A stretch of 64,000 nucleotides of DNA, from the NCBI GenBank assembly GCA_039555135.1, contig CP114179.1, positions 3,844,001-3,908,000 on the forward strand, written 5' to 3'. A model generated the notes under the pieces. The model did not search any database, was not told the origin of the DNA, and saw only the letters and a program-made list of their open reading frames with translations. Below are positions 51,985 to 60,146 of the stretch, one piece after another. Each line of letters opens with the position of its first letter. The first letter of the stretch is position 1. Source of the DNA: Phycisphaeraceae bacterium D3-23 (GTDB taxonomy: Bacteria > Planctomycetota > Phycisphaerae > Phycisphaerales > Phycisphaeraceae). Both the position numbers and the translations under genes were made by a program.

Positions 51985-53472
51985 GTGAGTCGGCGATCCA
52001 ATCAACGCTACATCTGCCACGAGATCGAAGGCCTCGCCGCGCAGCTGCTCTACGCGCCCGCCGACCGGCGCGTCGAAGATATCAGACGGGCCGAGGTGCT
52101 CCACGACGAGCTCGACCCAAACCAGAACTACCCCTTCGAGTTTCTCGCGTACCGCATCACCGCGCACCGGCTGTCTGAGCCCGACGACACGACGCTCGTG
52201 GGCCAGGCGGTTTTGCCCGACCTCCGGCTGCTGATCGATTCGCTGAGCCGGTCGATCCAGCTCCCGCCTTCGCAAGAAGAGGTGGAAACGACCACGGCCG
52301 AGCTGGCGAAGCGGCAGGGCGTCAGCGAAAAGACGATCGCGCGGTGGCGCCGCGCGGGGCTGCGCTGGCGGTGGGTGACGCCGACACCCGGTGGGCACAA
52401 GCGGGTCGTGTTCCCCGCGGCGGCGGTCGAGCACTTCATGCAGACGCAGCCAGGCCGGGCGCGCGACGCCAAGGCGTTCAAGCGGATGACCCGGGATGAG
52501 CGGCGCAGCGCGATCGAGCAGGCGCGGGCGATGCGCTTGGCCGACCCGGCGGTGTCGCTGAACCAGGCCGCGTCGCGGATCGCGGAGCACACGGGGCGTG
52601 GGTTGGAGACGATCCGGGAGCTCTTGCAGAAGCACGACCGCGAACGGCCCGAGGCCGCGCTGTTCGCCGACCACGACGCGCCGCTGACCGGCGCGCAGCG
52701 CGGGGCGATCGAGCGGGCGTACCGCGCGGGCGAGCCGGTGGATGACATCGCCGAGCGTTTTGGCCGGACGCGGTCGACGGTGTACCGGGCGGTGCATCAC
52801 CGCCGGGCGCAACGGGCGCTGGGTGTTTCGATCGCGTACATCCCCGAGCCGACGTTCGAGCGCGATGATGCGGACGAAGTGCTGCTGCGGCCGATCGCGC
52901 CGCCCGGCGCACGGGCGCGTCGGCTCGATGCACAGGCCTTGTCGTCGATCCCCGAACAGCTGCGGGACGCATTCGATCGACCGCTGCCGCCGGACCGGCT
53001 GATGGTCGCGCTGCTGCTGCGTTACAACTACCTCAAGCACCTGTGCAAGAAGTCACAATCCGAGCTGCGGACCTCGGGGGTACGTGCCAATGTGCTCGAC
53101 CGGTTCGAGTCGCTGGATGAACGGGCACAGCGGGCGCGGTCCGGCTGCTGCCACGCGGCGCTGCCGCTGCTCCTGTCGGTCTGCCGCCGGCAGCGCGCCG
53201 CGGGGAGCGAGCGTGATCGTCTGTCGCTGCCGACACTCCTGCTCAGCGCGTTCAGGGTCCTGGCCGAGCTGGTGGAATCGCATGACGCGGCGCGGTCGGC
53301 CCGGTTCGAGTCGGTCCTGACCAACCGCCTGCTACGCGCCTTCGCGCACCCTGAAGACAGCGAACCACGTGACCCGGACGAGGCCTGGCGGCGGCTGCAC
53401 AAGCAGATTGATGTGTTGGGCCCCGCCGAAATGGGCGAGGCGGACGGCGGGGACAGTACGGGCGATGCGTAG
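51985..53472 (+). CDS. Multi-helix-turn-helix DNA-binding protein, sigma-like (family not firmly identified)
   Basis: A 495-residue protein, GTG start, ten bases after mqnA. I see at least three DNA-binding helix-turn-helix segments: AELAKRQGVSEKTIARWRRAG at about 109-129, a second in LNQAASRIAEHTGRGLETIRELLQ near 190-213, and a third in GEPVDDIAERFGRTRSTVYRAV near 250-271. The third looks like sigma region 4 or recombinase HTHs. After about residue 340, LLRYNYLKHLCKK resembles the helix before region 2 in planctomycete sigma-70 factors, but no region 2 follows. It may be a derived sigma-like regulator. The role is unknown. Confidence 0.6.
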   Translation: MSRRSNQRYICHEIEGLAAQLLYAPADRRVEDIRRAEVLHDELDPNQNYPFEFLAYRITAHRLSEPDDTTLVGQAVLPDLRLLIDSLSRSIQLPPSQEEVETTTAELAKRQGVSEKTIARWRRAGLRWRWVTPTPGGHKRVVFPAAAVEHFMQTQPGRARDAKAFKRMTRDERRSAIEQARAMRLADPAVSLNQAASRIAEHTGRGLETIRELLQKHDRERPEAALFADHDAPLTGAQRGAIERAYRAGEPVDDIAERFGRTRSTVYRAVHHRRAQRALGVSIAYIPEPTFERDDADEVLLRPIAPPGARARRLDAQALSSIPEQLRDAFDRPLPPDRLMVALLLRYNYLKHLCKKSQSELRTSGVRANVLDRFESLDERAQRARSGCCHAALPLLLSVCRRQRAAGSERDRLSLPTLLLSAFRVLAELVESHDAARSARFESVLTNRLLRAFAHPEDSEPRDPDEAWRRLHKQIDVLGPAEMGEADGGDSTGDA

Positions 53473-53500
53473 CCTGGAGAGGCCTGTGCGCACGACGGAA

Positions 53501-53603
53501 GGGTGCCACACAACTGGCCTGCTCGGAGGTCTGCGGCGTGGAGCACGTGCGGCACTCGAAAGACACACAGCAGCCCTGAGGACAGGGCAGTTGTGTGGCA
53601 CCC
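53501..53603. repeat. Family B inverted pair
   Basis: Left arm GGGTGCCACACAACT with a degenerate hairpin GGCCT/AGGTC; right arm with hairpin GCCCTG/CAGGGC and AGTTGTGTGGCACCC. It lies between two convergent genes. Confidence 0.88.
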
Positions 53604-53617
53604 GGTAAAGGCGTCAC

Positions 53618-53980
53618 TCACGCGCCGCGGTACTCGGCCGAGCTCGTACAGGTCTCGTGGACCCGTACACAGGACAGCAGCGGCAGCGTGGGCAGGAGCC
53701 GGTCCCAGATCCATTTGCACAGCAGCTCGGCAGTAGGATTTTCGAGGCCCGCGATATCGTTGAGTACGCGGTGGTCCAGCGCTTCCTCGACCGGTGCCGT
53801 CGCGCGCTTCACGTCCGCGAAGTCGATGAGGTAGCCCTTGGTGGGATCGACCTCACCGGCGACAACGACATCGATCTTGAATGAGTGCCCGTGCATCCGC
53901 CGGCACTTGTGGCCCTCGGGGAAGCAGGGCAGGAAGTGCGCGGACTCGAAGGTGAAGGATTTGGTGAGAGAGACGTGCAT
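53618..53980 (-). CDS. queD: 6-carboxy-5,6,7,8-tetrahydropterin synthase
   Basis: QueD makes the pterin precursor of queuosine/7-deazapurines; 120 residues. The zinc and catalytic motif reads FESAHFLPCFPEGHKCRRMHGHSF, with the Cys of GHKC in the catalytic place and three zinc-binding His. DFADVK and LDHRVLN follow. Runs in the same direction as queE, separated by a family C element. Confidence 0.93.
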   Translation of the reverse strand: MHVSLTKSFTFESAHFLPCFPEGHKCRRMHGHSFKIDVVVAGEVDPTKGYLIDFADVKRATAPVEEALDHRVLNDIAGLENPTAELLCKWIWDRLLPTLPLLSCVRVHETCTSSAEYRGA

Positions 53981-53990
53981 GGGGTGGTGG

Positions 53991-54166
53991 TTAGGCGTTA
54001 GGGCCTAGGGCCTAGGTTGGATGGGTAACCTGAAAGGTGTGTTGAGTGTTGGCGTGTAGTCAGACCGTCATGTTACCCGCGCGTGGGTTGTGAGTGCTGC
54101 GACAAGTGGGCGGAGCCGAACCATGTCTAACTCACCGGCCTAGGCCTTAGGCCCTAGCGCCTAACC
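53991..54166. repeat. Family C inverted pair between queE and queD
   Basis: Arms at 53991-54016 (TTAGGGCCTAGGGCCTAGG) and 54137-54166 (GGCCTAGGCCTTAGGCCCTA). The 120 bases between them show no gene. Confidence 0.85.
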
Positions 54167-54172
54167 TCTACA

Positions 54173-54880
54173 TCACACCCCCCGCGCCATCGGGTCCCAG
54201 ATGTGCTTGTGCAGTTGCGTCTGGAAACGCACCGGCAGCCGATCCTCCAGCAGCCACTCGGCCAGGTCGCGTACCGAGAGCCCCGGCACGCCCGCGATCT
54301 CCAGGCCCGGCGTCACTTCGTTCACCGCGCTCACCAGCACCGCGCCGACCCGCTCGTGCAGCTTATGTTCTTCGAGCACGCCCTTCATCCAGTCGTAGTC
54401 CGCCCGACTTGTGAGCACAAACTTCACCTCGTCGCGCTCGTTGAGGTGGTCGAGATTCGACCACATGTTCTTCTCGACTTCACCGGAGCCGGGGGTCTTG
54501 AGGTCCATGATGCGGATCACGCGCGGGTCGCAGGGGCTGATGTCGCAGGCCCCGCTGGTCTCGACTAGCACCGTCTTGCCCATGTCGCAGAGCTTGGCCA
54601 TCAGCGGGTGGACGCTGCGCTGTAGGAGCGGCTCGCCGCCGGTGACTTCGACGAGGCCGCAGCCGTCGACCCCGCCGCACAGCGCGAAGGCCTGCTCGAT
54701 GACAGTGTCGACCGTGCGCTTGTCGCCCTCGTGGAAGGCGTATTCCGTGTCGCAGTACGCGCAGCGCAGGTGGCACCCGCGCAGCCGGATGAACAGGCAG
54801 GGCAGCCCGGCGTAGGTCGACTCGCCCTGCAGCGAGTAGAACAACTCATTGATGTAGACCGTGTCGCCGCGTTCAGCCAT
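54173..54880 (-). CDS. queE: 7-carboxy-7-deazaguanine synthase
   Basis: Radical SAM enzyme that makes the 7-deazaguanine skeleton; 235 residues. The phrases YSLQGESTYAGLPCLF, RGCHLRCAYCDTEYAF (CxxxCxxC-type cluster motif) and VTGGEPLLQ are intact. It overlaps folK by eight bases and is followed by queD, giving a folK-queE-queD unit that all draw on pterin chemistry. I start at 54880. Confidence 0.93.
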   Translation of the reverse strand: MAERGDTVYINELFYSLQGESTYAGLPCLFIRLRGCHLRCAYCDTEYAFHEGDKRTVDTVIEQAFALCGGVDGCGLVEVTGGEPLLQRSVHPLMAKLCDMGKTVLVETSGACDISPCDPRVIRIMDLKTPGSGEVEKNMWSNLDHLNERDEVKFVLTSRADYDWMKGVLEEHKLHERVGAVLVSAVNEVTPGLEIAGVPGLSVRDLAEWLLEDRLPVRFQTQLHKHIWDPMARGV

Positions 54881-55376
54881 TGGCCACCCCGGCTTGTTCT
54901 GCGTCCGCAACTTCGTTCGACGCCAGCAGTTCCGTGACGGATTTTTTCAGCAATGGGTGTCGCGCATCTGGCGCGATCTGTGCCAAGGGTTGCAGCACGA
55001 AGCCGCGCTCGTGCAGGCCCGGGTGGGGGACCGTCAAGGCCTCGCTGTTGATGACAGCGTCGTCGTAGAGCAGCAGGTCGATGTCGATCAGCCGGGGGCC
55101 CCAGTGCGTGCGTTCGGCTTGCGGCGCTCGGCCCATGTCCAACTCGATCTTTTGCAGCGCGGCGTGTAGTGCTTCCGGGGCGAGCGTGGTGGCGACGGTC
55201 ACCGCCGTGTTGAGGTACGGACCCTGGTCTTGCGGCCCCATCGGCGGGGTCTCGATCGTCTCTGCGACCGCCAGCAGGTAGACGCGGTCGATCGACGCGA
55301 TACGTTCCACCGCCCGGTCGAGGTTCCGGGGGCGGTCGCCGAGGTTGCTGCCCAGGCCGAGGGATGCGGTTGCCAT
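54873..55376 (-). CDS. folK: 6-hydroxymethyl-7,8-dihydropterin pyrophosphokinase
   Basis: Folate pathway kinase, 167 residues. It begins MATASLGLGSNLGDRP, with ETPPMGPQDQGPYLNTAV and the signature WGPRLIDIDLLLYDD. HPGLHERGFVLQPLAQIAPD follows. The last 20 residues are variable. It is the first gene of the folK-queE-queD run and divergent from cysH. Confidence 0.95.
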   Translation of the reverse strand: MATASLGLGSNLGDRPRNLDRAVERIASIDRVYLLAVAETIETPPMGPQDQGPYLNTAVTVATTLAPEALHAALQKIELDMGRAPQAERTHWGPRLIDIDLLLYDDAVINSEALTVPHPGLHERGFVLQPLAQIAPDARHPLLKKSVTELLASNEVADAEQAGVANG

Positions 55377-55481
55377 CGTGCTATTGTCGCGGGCTGGGCG
55401 CTTAGGGCAACCCAGCGCGTTGCGGCGGTCATTGAGTCGCCTATGATGGGGCGTTTGGTCCTGTTTCCAACCAGCCCTGCG

Positions 55482-56222
55482 ATGACTGCCAGCGCGACCC
55501 TGAATCTCGATGATGCTAACGCGCAGCTCGGTGCGTTCGACGCCGCGGCGCGCGTCGCCTGGGCGAAGGAGCACTTCCGCGGCGGGCTCGCGATGACGTC
55601 GAGCTTCGGCGCGCAGTCGGCCGTGATGCTGCATCTGGTGACTCAGGTGGTGCCCGACATCCCCATCGTCTGGATCGACACGGGCTACCTCTTCCCCGAG
55701 ACCTACCGCTTCGCCGAGCAGCTCCGCCAACGGCTAGGCCTGAACCTGAAGGTCTACACCGGCGACCTGACCCCCGCGCGGTACGAGGCGCTCCACGGCC
55801 GAGCGTGGGAGGACGCCGAGCAGGGGCAGCGCGACTACCTGCGGGCGTTCAAGGTTGCGCCGATGAAGCGCGCGATCGAAGACCTCGGCATCACCTGCTG
55901 GCTCGCCGGGCTACGTGCCGAGCAGACCGACCACCGCGCGACGCTGCGCCCGGTCGAGAAGCAGGACGGCGTCTACAAGGTCCACCCGATCCTGAGCTGG
56001 ACCGGCCAGCAGGTCGGGGCGTATCTGAAACAGCACAAGCTCCCCTACCACCCGCTGGTCGAGCAGGGCTACGCCTCGATCGGCGACACCCACTCGACCC
56101 GCAAGGTCACCGACGAAATGACCGACCGCGACGGCCGGTTTACGGGGCTGCGTCAGGAGTGTGGCCTGCATCTGCCCGAGACCCCGGAAGAAAACCAGAG
56201 CCGCGGGTCGTCGGGGCTGTAG
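55482..56222 (+). CDS. cysH: Phosphoadenylyl-sulfate reductase
   Basis: Thioredoxin-dependent PAPS reductase of sulfate assimilation; 246 residues. The PP-loop-like SSFGAQSAVMLHL, DTGYLFPETY and GLRAEQTDHR are present, and the catalytic Cys is in the C-terminal RQECGLHLP. The paired Cys ligands that hold a 4Fe-4S cluster in APS reductases are missing, so this is the PAPS type. Longer in-frame starts exist upstream (55443), but 55482 fits the family. Confidence 0.92.
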   Translation: MTASATLNLDDANAQLGAFDAAARVAWAKEHFRGGLAMTSSFGAQSAVMLHLVTQVVPDIPIVWIDTGYLFPETYRFAEQLRQRLGLNLKVYTGDLTPARYEALHGRAWEDAEQGQRDYLRAFKVAPMKRAIEDLGITCWLAGLRAEQTDHRATLRPVEKQDGVYKVHPILSWTGQQVGAYLKQHKLPYHPLVEQGYASIGDTHSTRKVTDEMTDRDGRFTGLRQECGLHLPETPEENQSRGSSGL

Positions 56223-56254
56223 CGTTTTGGTTTGTTGCGGGTTGAGACGATGAA

Positions 56255-56283
56255 GAAGCCCACGTTCATTGAACGTGGGCTTC
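56255..56283. terminator. Bidirectional terminator hairpin between cysH and the L,D-transpeptidase
   Basis: A 14-pair stem GAAGCCCACGTTCA/TGAACGTGGGCTTC with a one-base centre. It serves two convergent genes and nearly copies the hairpin at 47727-47753. Confidence 0.75.
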
Positions 56284-56310
56284 GTGGTTGTTGCGTTGTT
56301 GATCGCTTCC

Positions 56311-57441
56311 CTAGGGAAGAATCTCGACATAGCTGTCACCGCTGCTCAGCATGTAGTAGACCTCTTCGACGTGCTGGGCCCGCATGCGGACGCAGCCCAT
56401 GGATTGTTGTTGGCCGATGGACTCGGGGTCGTTGGTGCCGTGGATGCCGTAGCCGGCGTGTTCGCGGGTGTTGTCGTCCATGCCTTCGAGGGCCATCCAG
56501 TACTCGCCGATGGGGATGTTGGGGTCGTCGCGTTCGAAGTATTCGCCGGTGCGGGGGTTTCGCCAGTCGGGGTTGACGACCTTGCTGCGGGGCTTGATGC
56601 GCCAGAGCCCGACGGGGGTGGAGTCGAACTCGCCCAGCCCGACGGGGTAGGAGCAGAGGTAGATCTTGAGCCCATCGGGGTCTTCGACGTAGAGGTCGAT
56701 GCGGTACTCGTGCTTGACGATGCGGGCGTGGATCGGGCCGCGGATGCACTTGAGGGTGGCGCCGGCCGGGACGCTCGCGGCGTTGGTGATGCCGTTGATG
56801 CGCATGATGAACTGGTAAGGCGTCCCGTAGGCCGGGCCGATGCGGCTGAGGTACTCGCCGGGCTGGACGTTGTGCCTGACGGCGATCGAGTCGTGCTCGA
56901 CAAAGATGTCGGAGAAGACAAGGGTCTCGTTGAGGTGGGTCAGCCGATCACGGATGGCTTGCGCCTCGTGGTAAGGCAGCGGGGCGGCGTCGCGGAAGAG
57001 AATCTCGCTGAGGATGGCCCGGCCCTCGACGGCCTTGCCGTCTTCGATGAGCTGCATGCCCTGCTCGTACTGGTTGCGCTGCGCGCGGGTGAGCTCGACA
57101 TCGTCCTCGCCCAGGTCGGGGATGTCGGTGGTGCGCGAGCCGGTGTGGGGGTTGCGGGGCGTGGTGCCCGGGGTCTGGCGTTGTTGGCGGCCGCTGGTTG
57201 CGGGGGCGCGTGTCTCATCACGATCGCCCGAGTTGCCCGCGGCGATGGCGGAGTCGGTGTTGCCCCCCCCCGGAGCGTTGCCGGTGGTCGGGGTGCTGCC
57301 GCCATAGAAGTACATGTACCCGCCGATGACGGCGAGGGCGAGGAGGAGCACGACGATCCAGGGCCCCTTGCGGGACTTTCGTCCGGACACCATGTGCTGA
57401 CGTGAATACCCGGGCCGACCGGCTTGTGATTGCAGTGCCAT
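56311..57441 (-). CDS. L,D-transpeptidase (YkuD) with LysM domain, membrane-anchored
   Basis: A 376-residue envelope enzyme that cross-links or trims peptidoglycan. Order: N-terminal membrane helix (GPWIVVLLLALAVIGGYMYF), a Pro/Gly/Thr-rich linker, a helical part, a LysM-like segment (HNVQPGEYLSRIGPAYG), then the YkuD catalytic domain. The active site reads YGIHGTNDP with SMGCVRM. The usual SHGC His is Met here, a change I associate with planctomycete members. AAGGAG decides the start at 57441. It implies a peptidoglycan wall. Confidence 0.9.
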   Translation of the reverse strand: MALQSQAGRPGYSRQHMVSGRKSRKGPWIVVLLLALAVIGGYMYFYGGSTPTTGNAPGGGNTDSAIAAGNSGDRDETRAPATSGRQQRQTPGTTPRNPHTGSRTTDIPDLGEDDVELTRAQRNQYEQGMQLIEDGKAVEGRAILSEILFRDAAPLPYHEAQAIRDRLTHLNETLVFSDIFVEHDSIAVRHNVQPGEYLSRIGPAYGTPYQFIMRINGITNAASVPAGATLKCIRGPIHARIVKHEYRIDLYVEDPDGLKIYLCSYPVGLGEFDSTPVGLWRIKPRSKVVNPDWRNPRTGEYFERDDPNIPIGEYWMALEGMDDNTREHAGYGIHGTNDPESIGQQQSMGCVRMRAQHVEEVYYMLSSGDSYVEILP

Positions 57442-57604
57442 CCTTGGTCTCCTTGTCGCGCGGGCCTCGCTGCCCACGGTCCCGTCCGGGAAGGTGTTGG
57501 TCTCTTAGCTTCGTCGGCCACGCCGGGGTGGCACCGACAGCATTATCGCAGGGCCGGGGCGGTTTGGCCAGTAGCCGGGCAAAACGGCGGGTGGGGTGTA
57601 TAGG

Positions 57605-57700
57605 TGGTGAGGGGTGAGGGGTGAGTGGTGAGGCCTGAGTCGTGAGCATTGAGCGGAGCGGATGCACCACAGGTCTCACCCCTCAAGCCCCAGGTCTCAG
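57605..57700. repeat. Family G-like G-rich palindromic repeat
   Basis: Repeated GTGAGGGGTGAG units face CTCACCCCTC and CAGGTCTCAGGCC arms. It ends at the rarA stop. Confidence 0.6.
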
Positions 57701-59106
57701 GCCTTCCCTTCCCCCTCCCCGCGCAGCGTGTCGAGGTAGGCGAGGTACTCGCGGATGCGTTTTTCGTAGCCGCGGTCGGTGGGTTGATAGTAGGTCTTGT
57801 CGACGCCGAGGTAGTCCTGGTCGACGAAGCCGGCGTCGGAGTTGTGGGCGTACTGGTAGTCGTTGCCGTGGCCCAGGTTCTTCGCCCCGGCGTAGGCGCC
57901 GCTGCGGAGGTGCTTGGGGACGGGGACGGTGCGCTGTTGCTTGACGTCTTCCATCGCGGTGTTGATGGCCATGTAGCTCGCGTTGCTTTTGGGGGCACAG
58001 GCGAGGTAGGTCGTGGCCTGGGCGAGGGAGATGCGGGCCTCGGGCATGCCCACGCGGTGGACGATCTCGTAGCAGGCGGCGGCGACCTGGATCCCACGGG
58101 GGTCGGCGTTGCCGATGTCTTCGCTGGCGAGGATCGCGATCCGGCGGGCGATGAACATCGGGTCCTCGCCCGCATGCAGCATCCGCGCGAGCCAGTAGAT
58201 CGCGGCGTCCGGGTCCGAGCCGCGCACGGACTTGATGAACGCGCTGATCGCGTCGTGATGCGCATCGCCATCCCGGTCGTAGGCGACGGCTTTCTGCTGG
58301 ATGGACTGCTCGGCGACTTCGAGGGTGATGGTGAGGGGGAGAGGGGCCAAGGGGTCAAGGGGCCCAGGGGCCGAGTGTTGCGTTCCCTTGCCTTCGCTTG
58401 GCCCCTCGGCCCCTGGCCCCTTGGCCCCTTCCGACAAGACGGCGATCTCGAGGGCGGCGAGGGCCCGCCGGGCGTCGCCATCCGACATCGTGGCCCAGTG
58501 GGCCAGCGCGTCGTCGTCGATCTGCACATCGAGGTCGCCGTAGCCGTGGTCTTTGTCGGCGATCGCGCGGCGGACCAGCCCGGCGATGTCGTCTTCGTTC
58601 AGCGGCTCGAACTGGAAGATCTGGCTCCGGCTGACGAGCGCGTTGTTCACGGCGAAGTACGGGTTCTCGGTCGTCGCGCCGATGAGGGTGATGATGCCGC
58701 GCTCGACGTCGCCGAGCAGGACGTCCTGCTGCGCGCGGTTGAAGCGGTGGATCTCGTCGAGGAAGAAGATCGTGCGTCGGCCGTCGTACTCGAGCCGTTT
58801 GCGGGCCTGGTCGAGCACGTGTCGAACATCCTTGACGCCCACGGCCGCTGCGTTGCCCCGGTCGAAGTGGCGCTGGGTGTAACCGGCGATGAGTTCGGCA
58901 AGCGTGGTCTTGCCGGTGCCGGGGGGCCCGTAGAAGAGGACCGATGTGAGTTGGTCGGCCTCGAGCATCCGGCGAAGGAGTTTGCCTTCGCCCAGGAAGT
59001 GGCGCTGCCCGGCAAAGTCGTCGAGCGAGCGCGGCCGCATGCGCGACGCCAGCGGCTCGGCGGCCTTGCGCTTGGTGTCGCGTTCGTCTTGCCAGAGGTC
59101 GGGCAT
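57697..59106 (-). CDS. rarA: Replication-associated recombination protein A (RarA/MgsA) with in-frame repeat insertion
   Basis: AAA+ ATPase that acts at stalled forks, 469 residues. Walker A GPPGTGKTTLA, Walker B IFFLDEIHRFN and the IGATTENPYF sensor are intact, as is the C-terminal RSGAYAGAKNLGHG tetramerisation region. Residues about 226-258 (EGAKGPGAEGPSEGKG and on) are foreign. They are encoded by a G-rich palindrome at 58333-58431 inserted before the TLEVAEQSIQ helix, with the frame kept. Confidence 0.93.
   Translation of the reverse strand: MPDLWQDERDTKRKAAEPLASRMRPRSLDDFAGQRHFLGEGKLLRRMLEADQLTSVLFYGPPGTGKTTLAELIAGYTQRHFDRGNAAAVGVKDVRHVLDQARKRLEYDGRRTIFFLDEIHRFNRAQQDVLLGDVERGIITLIGATTENPYFAVNNALVSRSQIFQFEPLNEDDIAGLVRRAIADKDHGYGDLDVQIDDDALAHWATMSDGDARRALAALEIAVLSEGAKGPGAEGPSEGKGTQHSAPGPLDPLAPLPLTITLEVAEQSIQQKAVAYDRDGDAHHDAISAFIKSVRGSDPDAAIYWLARMLHAGEDPMFIARRIAILASEDIGNADPRGIQVAAACYEIVHRVGMPEARISLAQATTYLACAPKSNASYMAINTAMEDVKQQRTVPVPKHLRSGAYAGAKNLGHGNDYQYAHNSDAGFVDQDYLGVDKTYYQPTDRGYEKRIREYLAYLDTLRGEGEGKA
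58333..58431. repeat. Family G palindrome inside rarA
   Basis: Arms built from AAGGGG and GGGCCCAGGGGCC units (58348-58371) face GGCCCCTGGCCCCTTGGCCC (58409-58428). It is fully in frame. Confidence 0.8.
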
Positions 59107-59110
59107 AGAA

Positions 59111-59142
59111 TAGGGTCTAGGGGTTAGGGCCTAGGGTCTAGG
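59111..59142. repeat. Family C single copy upstream of rarA
   Basis: TAGGGTCTAGGGGTTAGGGC, then CTAGGGTCTAGG. No inverted partner is seen nearby. Confidence 0.7.
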
Positions 59143-59315
59143 CCGCGCGGATCATGGCGAAGGTGGATTGACTGACGGGTTTCAGTCGTTGGATTGTAGG
59201 GGAGTCGGGGAGGGCCGCTGCAAAGAGCCGACCGTGTTCAAGGGTGTTTGAATCTCGGCATGCCATCGTCCTTGCCGATGCGGTCTGGCCTGGCTGGGTG
59301 GGGTAGACTGGTGCG

Positions 59316-59966
59316 ATGGCGGATTCAGAGTCACAAGGCATCTCGGTCATGCTGGACGTCACGGGTTGGCGCGTGCTGATCGTCGGTGGTGGGGCGGTCG
59401 CGGCGCGGCGGGCGGAGGCGTTGCTCAAGGCGGGGGCCGAGGTGGCGGTGGTCGCGCCGTCGTTCGAGGAGCGGCTGGATGGGCTGGCTGTTAGGCGTAT
59501 CGAGGCGCGCTACGACCCGGCGCAGCACGCTTTGACTCACTACCGACTGGTTGTGATTGCGACGGACGACCCGGCAACCAATGCCCTTGTCGCGGCCGAG
59601 TGGGCGGAGCTCTCCAACCCGCCGCTGTGCAACCGCGCGGATGCGGGGGATGCGGGCGACCTCACGTTCATGGCCACGCACCGGGACGGCCCACTCACCC
59701 TCGCGGTCTCCACCGGCGGGGCGTCGGCCTCGGCGGCGGCGGCGATCCGCGACGACCTCGCCGCGAAGCTCGACCCGTGCTGGCCCGGGGTATTGATTGA
59801 GGCCCGCGCCGCCCGGCAGGAAATCCAGCAGCAAATCCAGGACCCCGCGAAACGCTCGGGCTTGCTGGGCCGTCTCACCGACGACGCCGCGCTGGCCGTG
59901 TATCGTGCTGGTGGGGCCGAGGCGCTGCGAAACCACTACCGGGATATCATGCGGGGCTCGCGGTAG
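59316..59966 (+). CDS. Precorrin-2 dehydrogenase / sirohydrochlorin ferrochelatase-type (SirC/Met8-like)
   Basis: Siroheme branch enzyme of the CysG N-terminal type; 216 residues. The NAD-binding core is WRVLIVGGGAVAARRAEALLKAG, followed by NRADAGDAGDLTFMATH and PLTLAVSTGGASASAAAAIRDDL, typical of this family. Ferrochelation is not guaranteed. It begins a run with the HemX-like gene and hemA, as in many Gram-positive hem operons. Confidence 0.9.
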   Translation: MADSESQGISVMLDVTGWRVLIVGGGAVAARRAEALLKAGAEVAVVAPSFEERLDGLAVRRIEARYDPAQHALTHYRLVVIATDDPATNALVAAEWAELSNPPLCNRADAGDAGDLTFMATHRDGPLTLAVSTGGASASAAAAIRDDLAAKLDPCWPGVLIEARAARQEIQQQIQDPAKRSGLLGRLTDDAALAVYRAGGAEALRNHYRDIMRGSR

Positions 59967-60005
59967 CCGAGCCGCGTGATGCGAACGCGGCCCCGCGTCG
60001 TTCGC

Positions 60006-60139
60006 CGCGTCGCGACACGACGCCGGTCCGAGCCCCGGCATTGCGTCGCAATGCGGCGATTCAATCGAGTCGATCCGCAACCCCGAAACCCGAAACCCGA
60101 CACCCGGTCCCCAAGACCCATTCCCCAAGACCCATTCCC
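60006..60139. repeat. Repeat-rich gap between the precorrin-2 dehydrogenase and HemX-like genes
   Basis: A family H unit (CGCGTCGCGACACGACGCCG, near 60007) is followed by a near-perfect palindrome GCATTGCGTCGCAATGC at about 60038. A C-rich stretch holds a tandem 14-base unit (CCCCAAGACCCATT twice). No gene is seen. Confidence 0.65.
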
Positions 60140-60146
60140 CGCCCCC

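Noticed and set aside
55377-55730. An upstream extension of folK by 118 codons
   Set aside because: The family start MATASLGLGSNLGD is at 55376. The upstream part overlaps the cysH start on the other strand and has no folK-like sequence.
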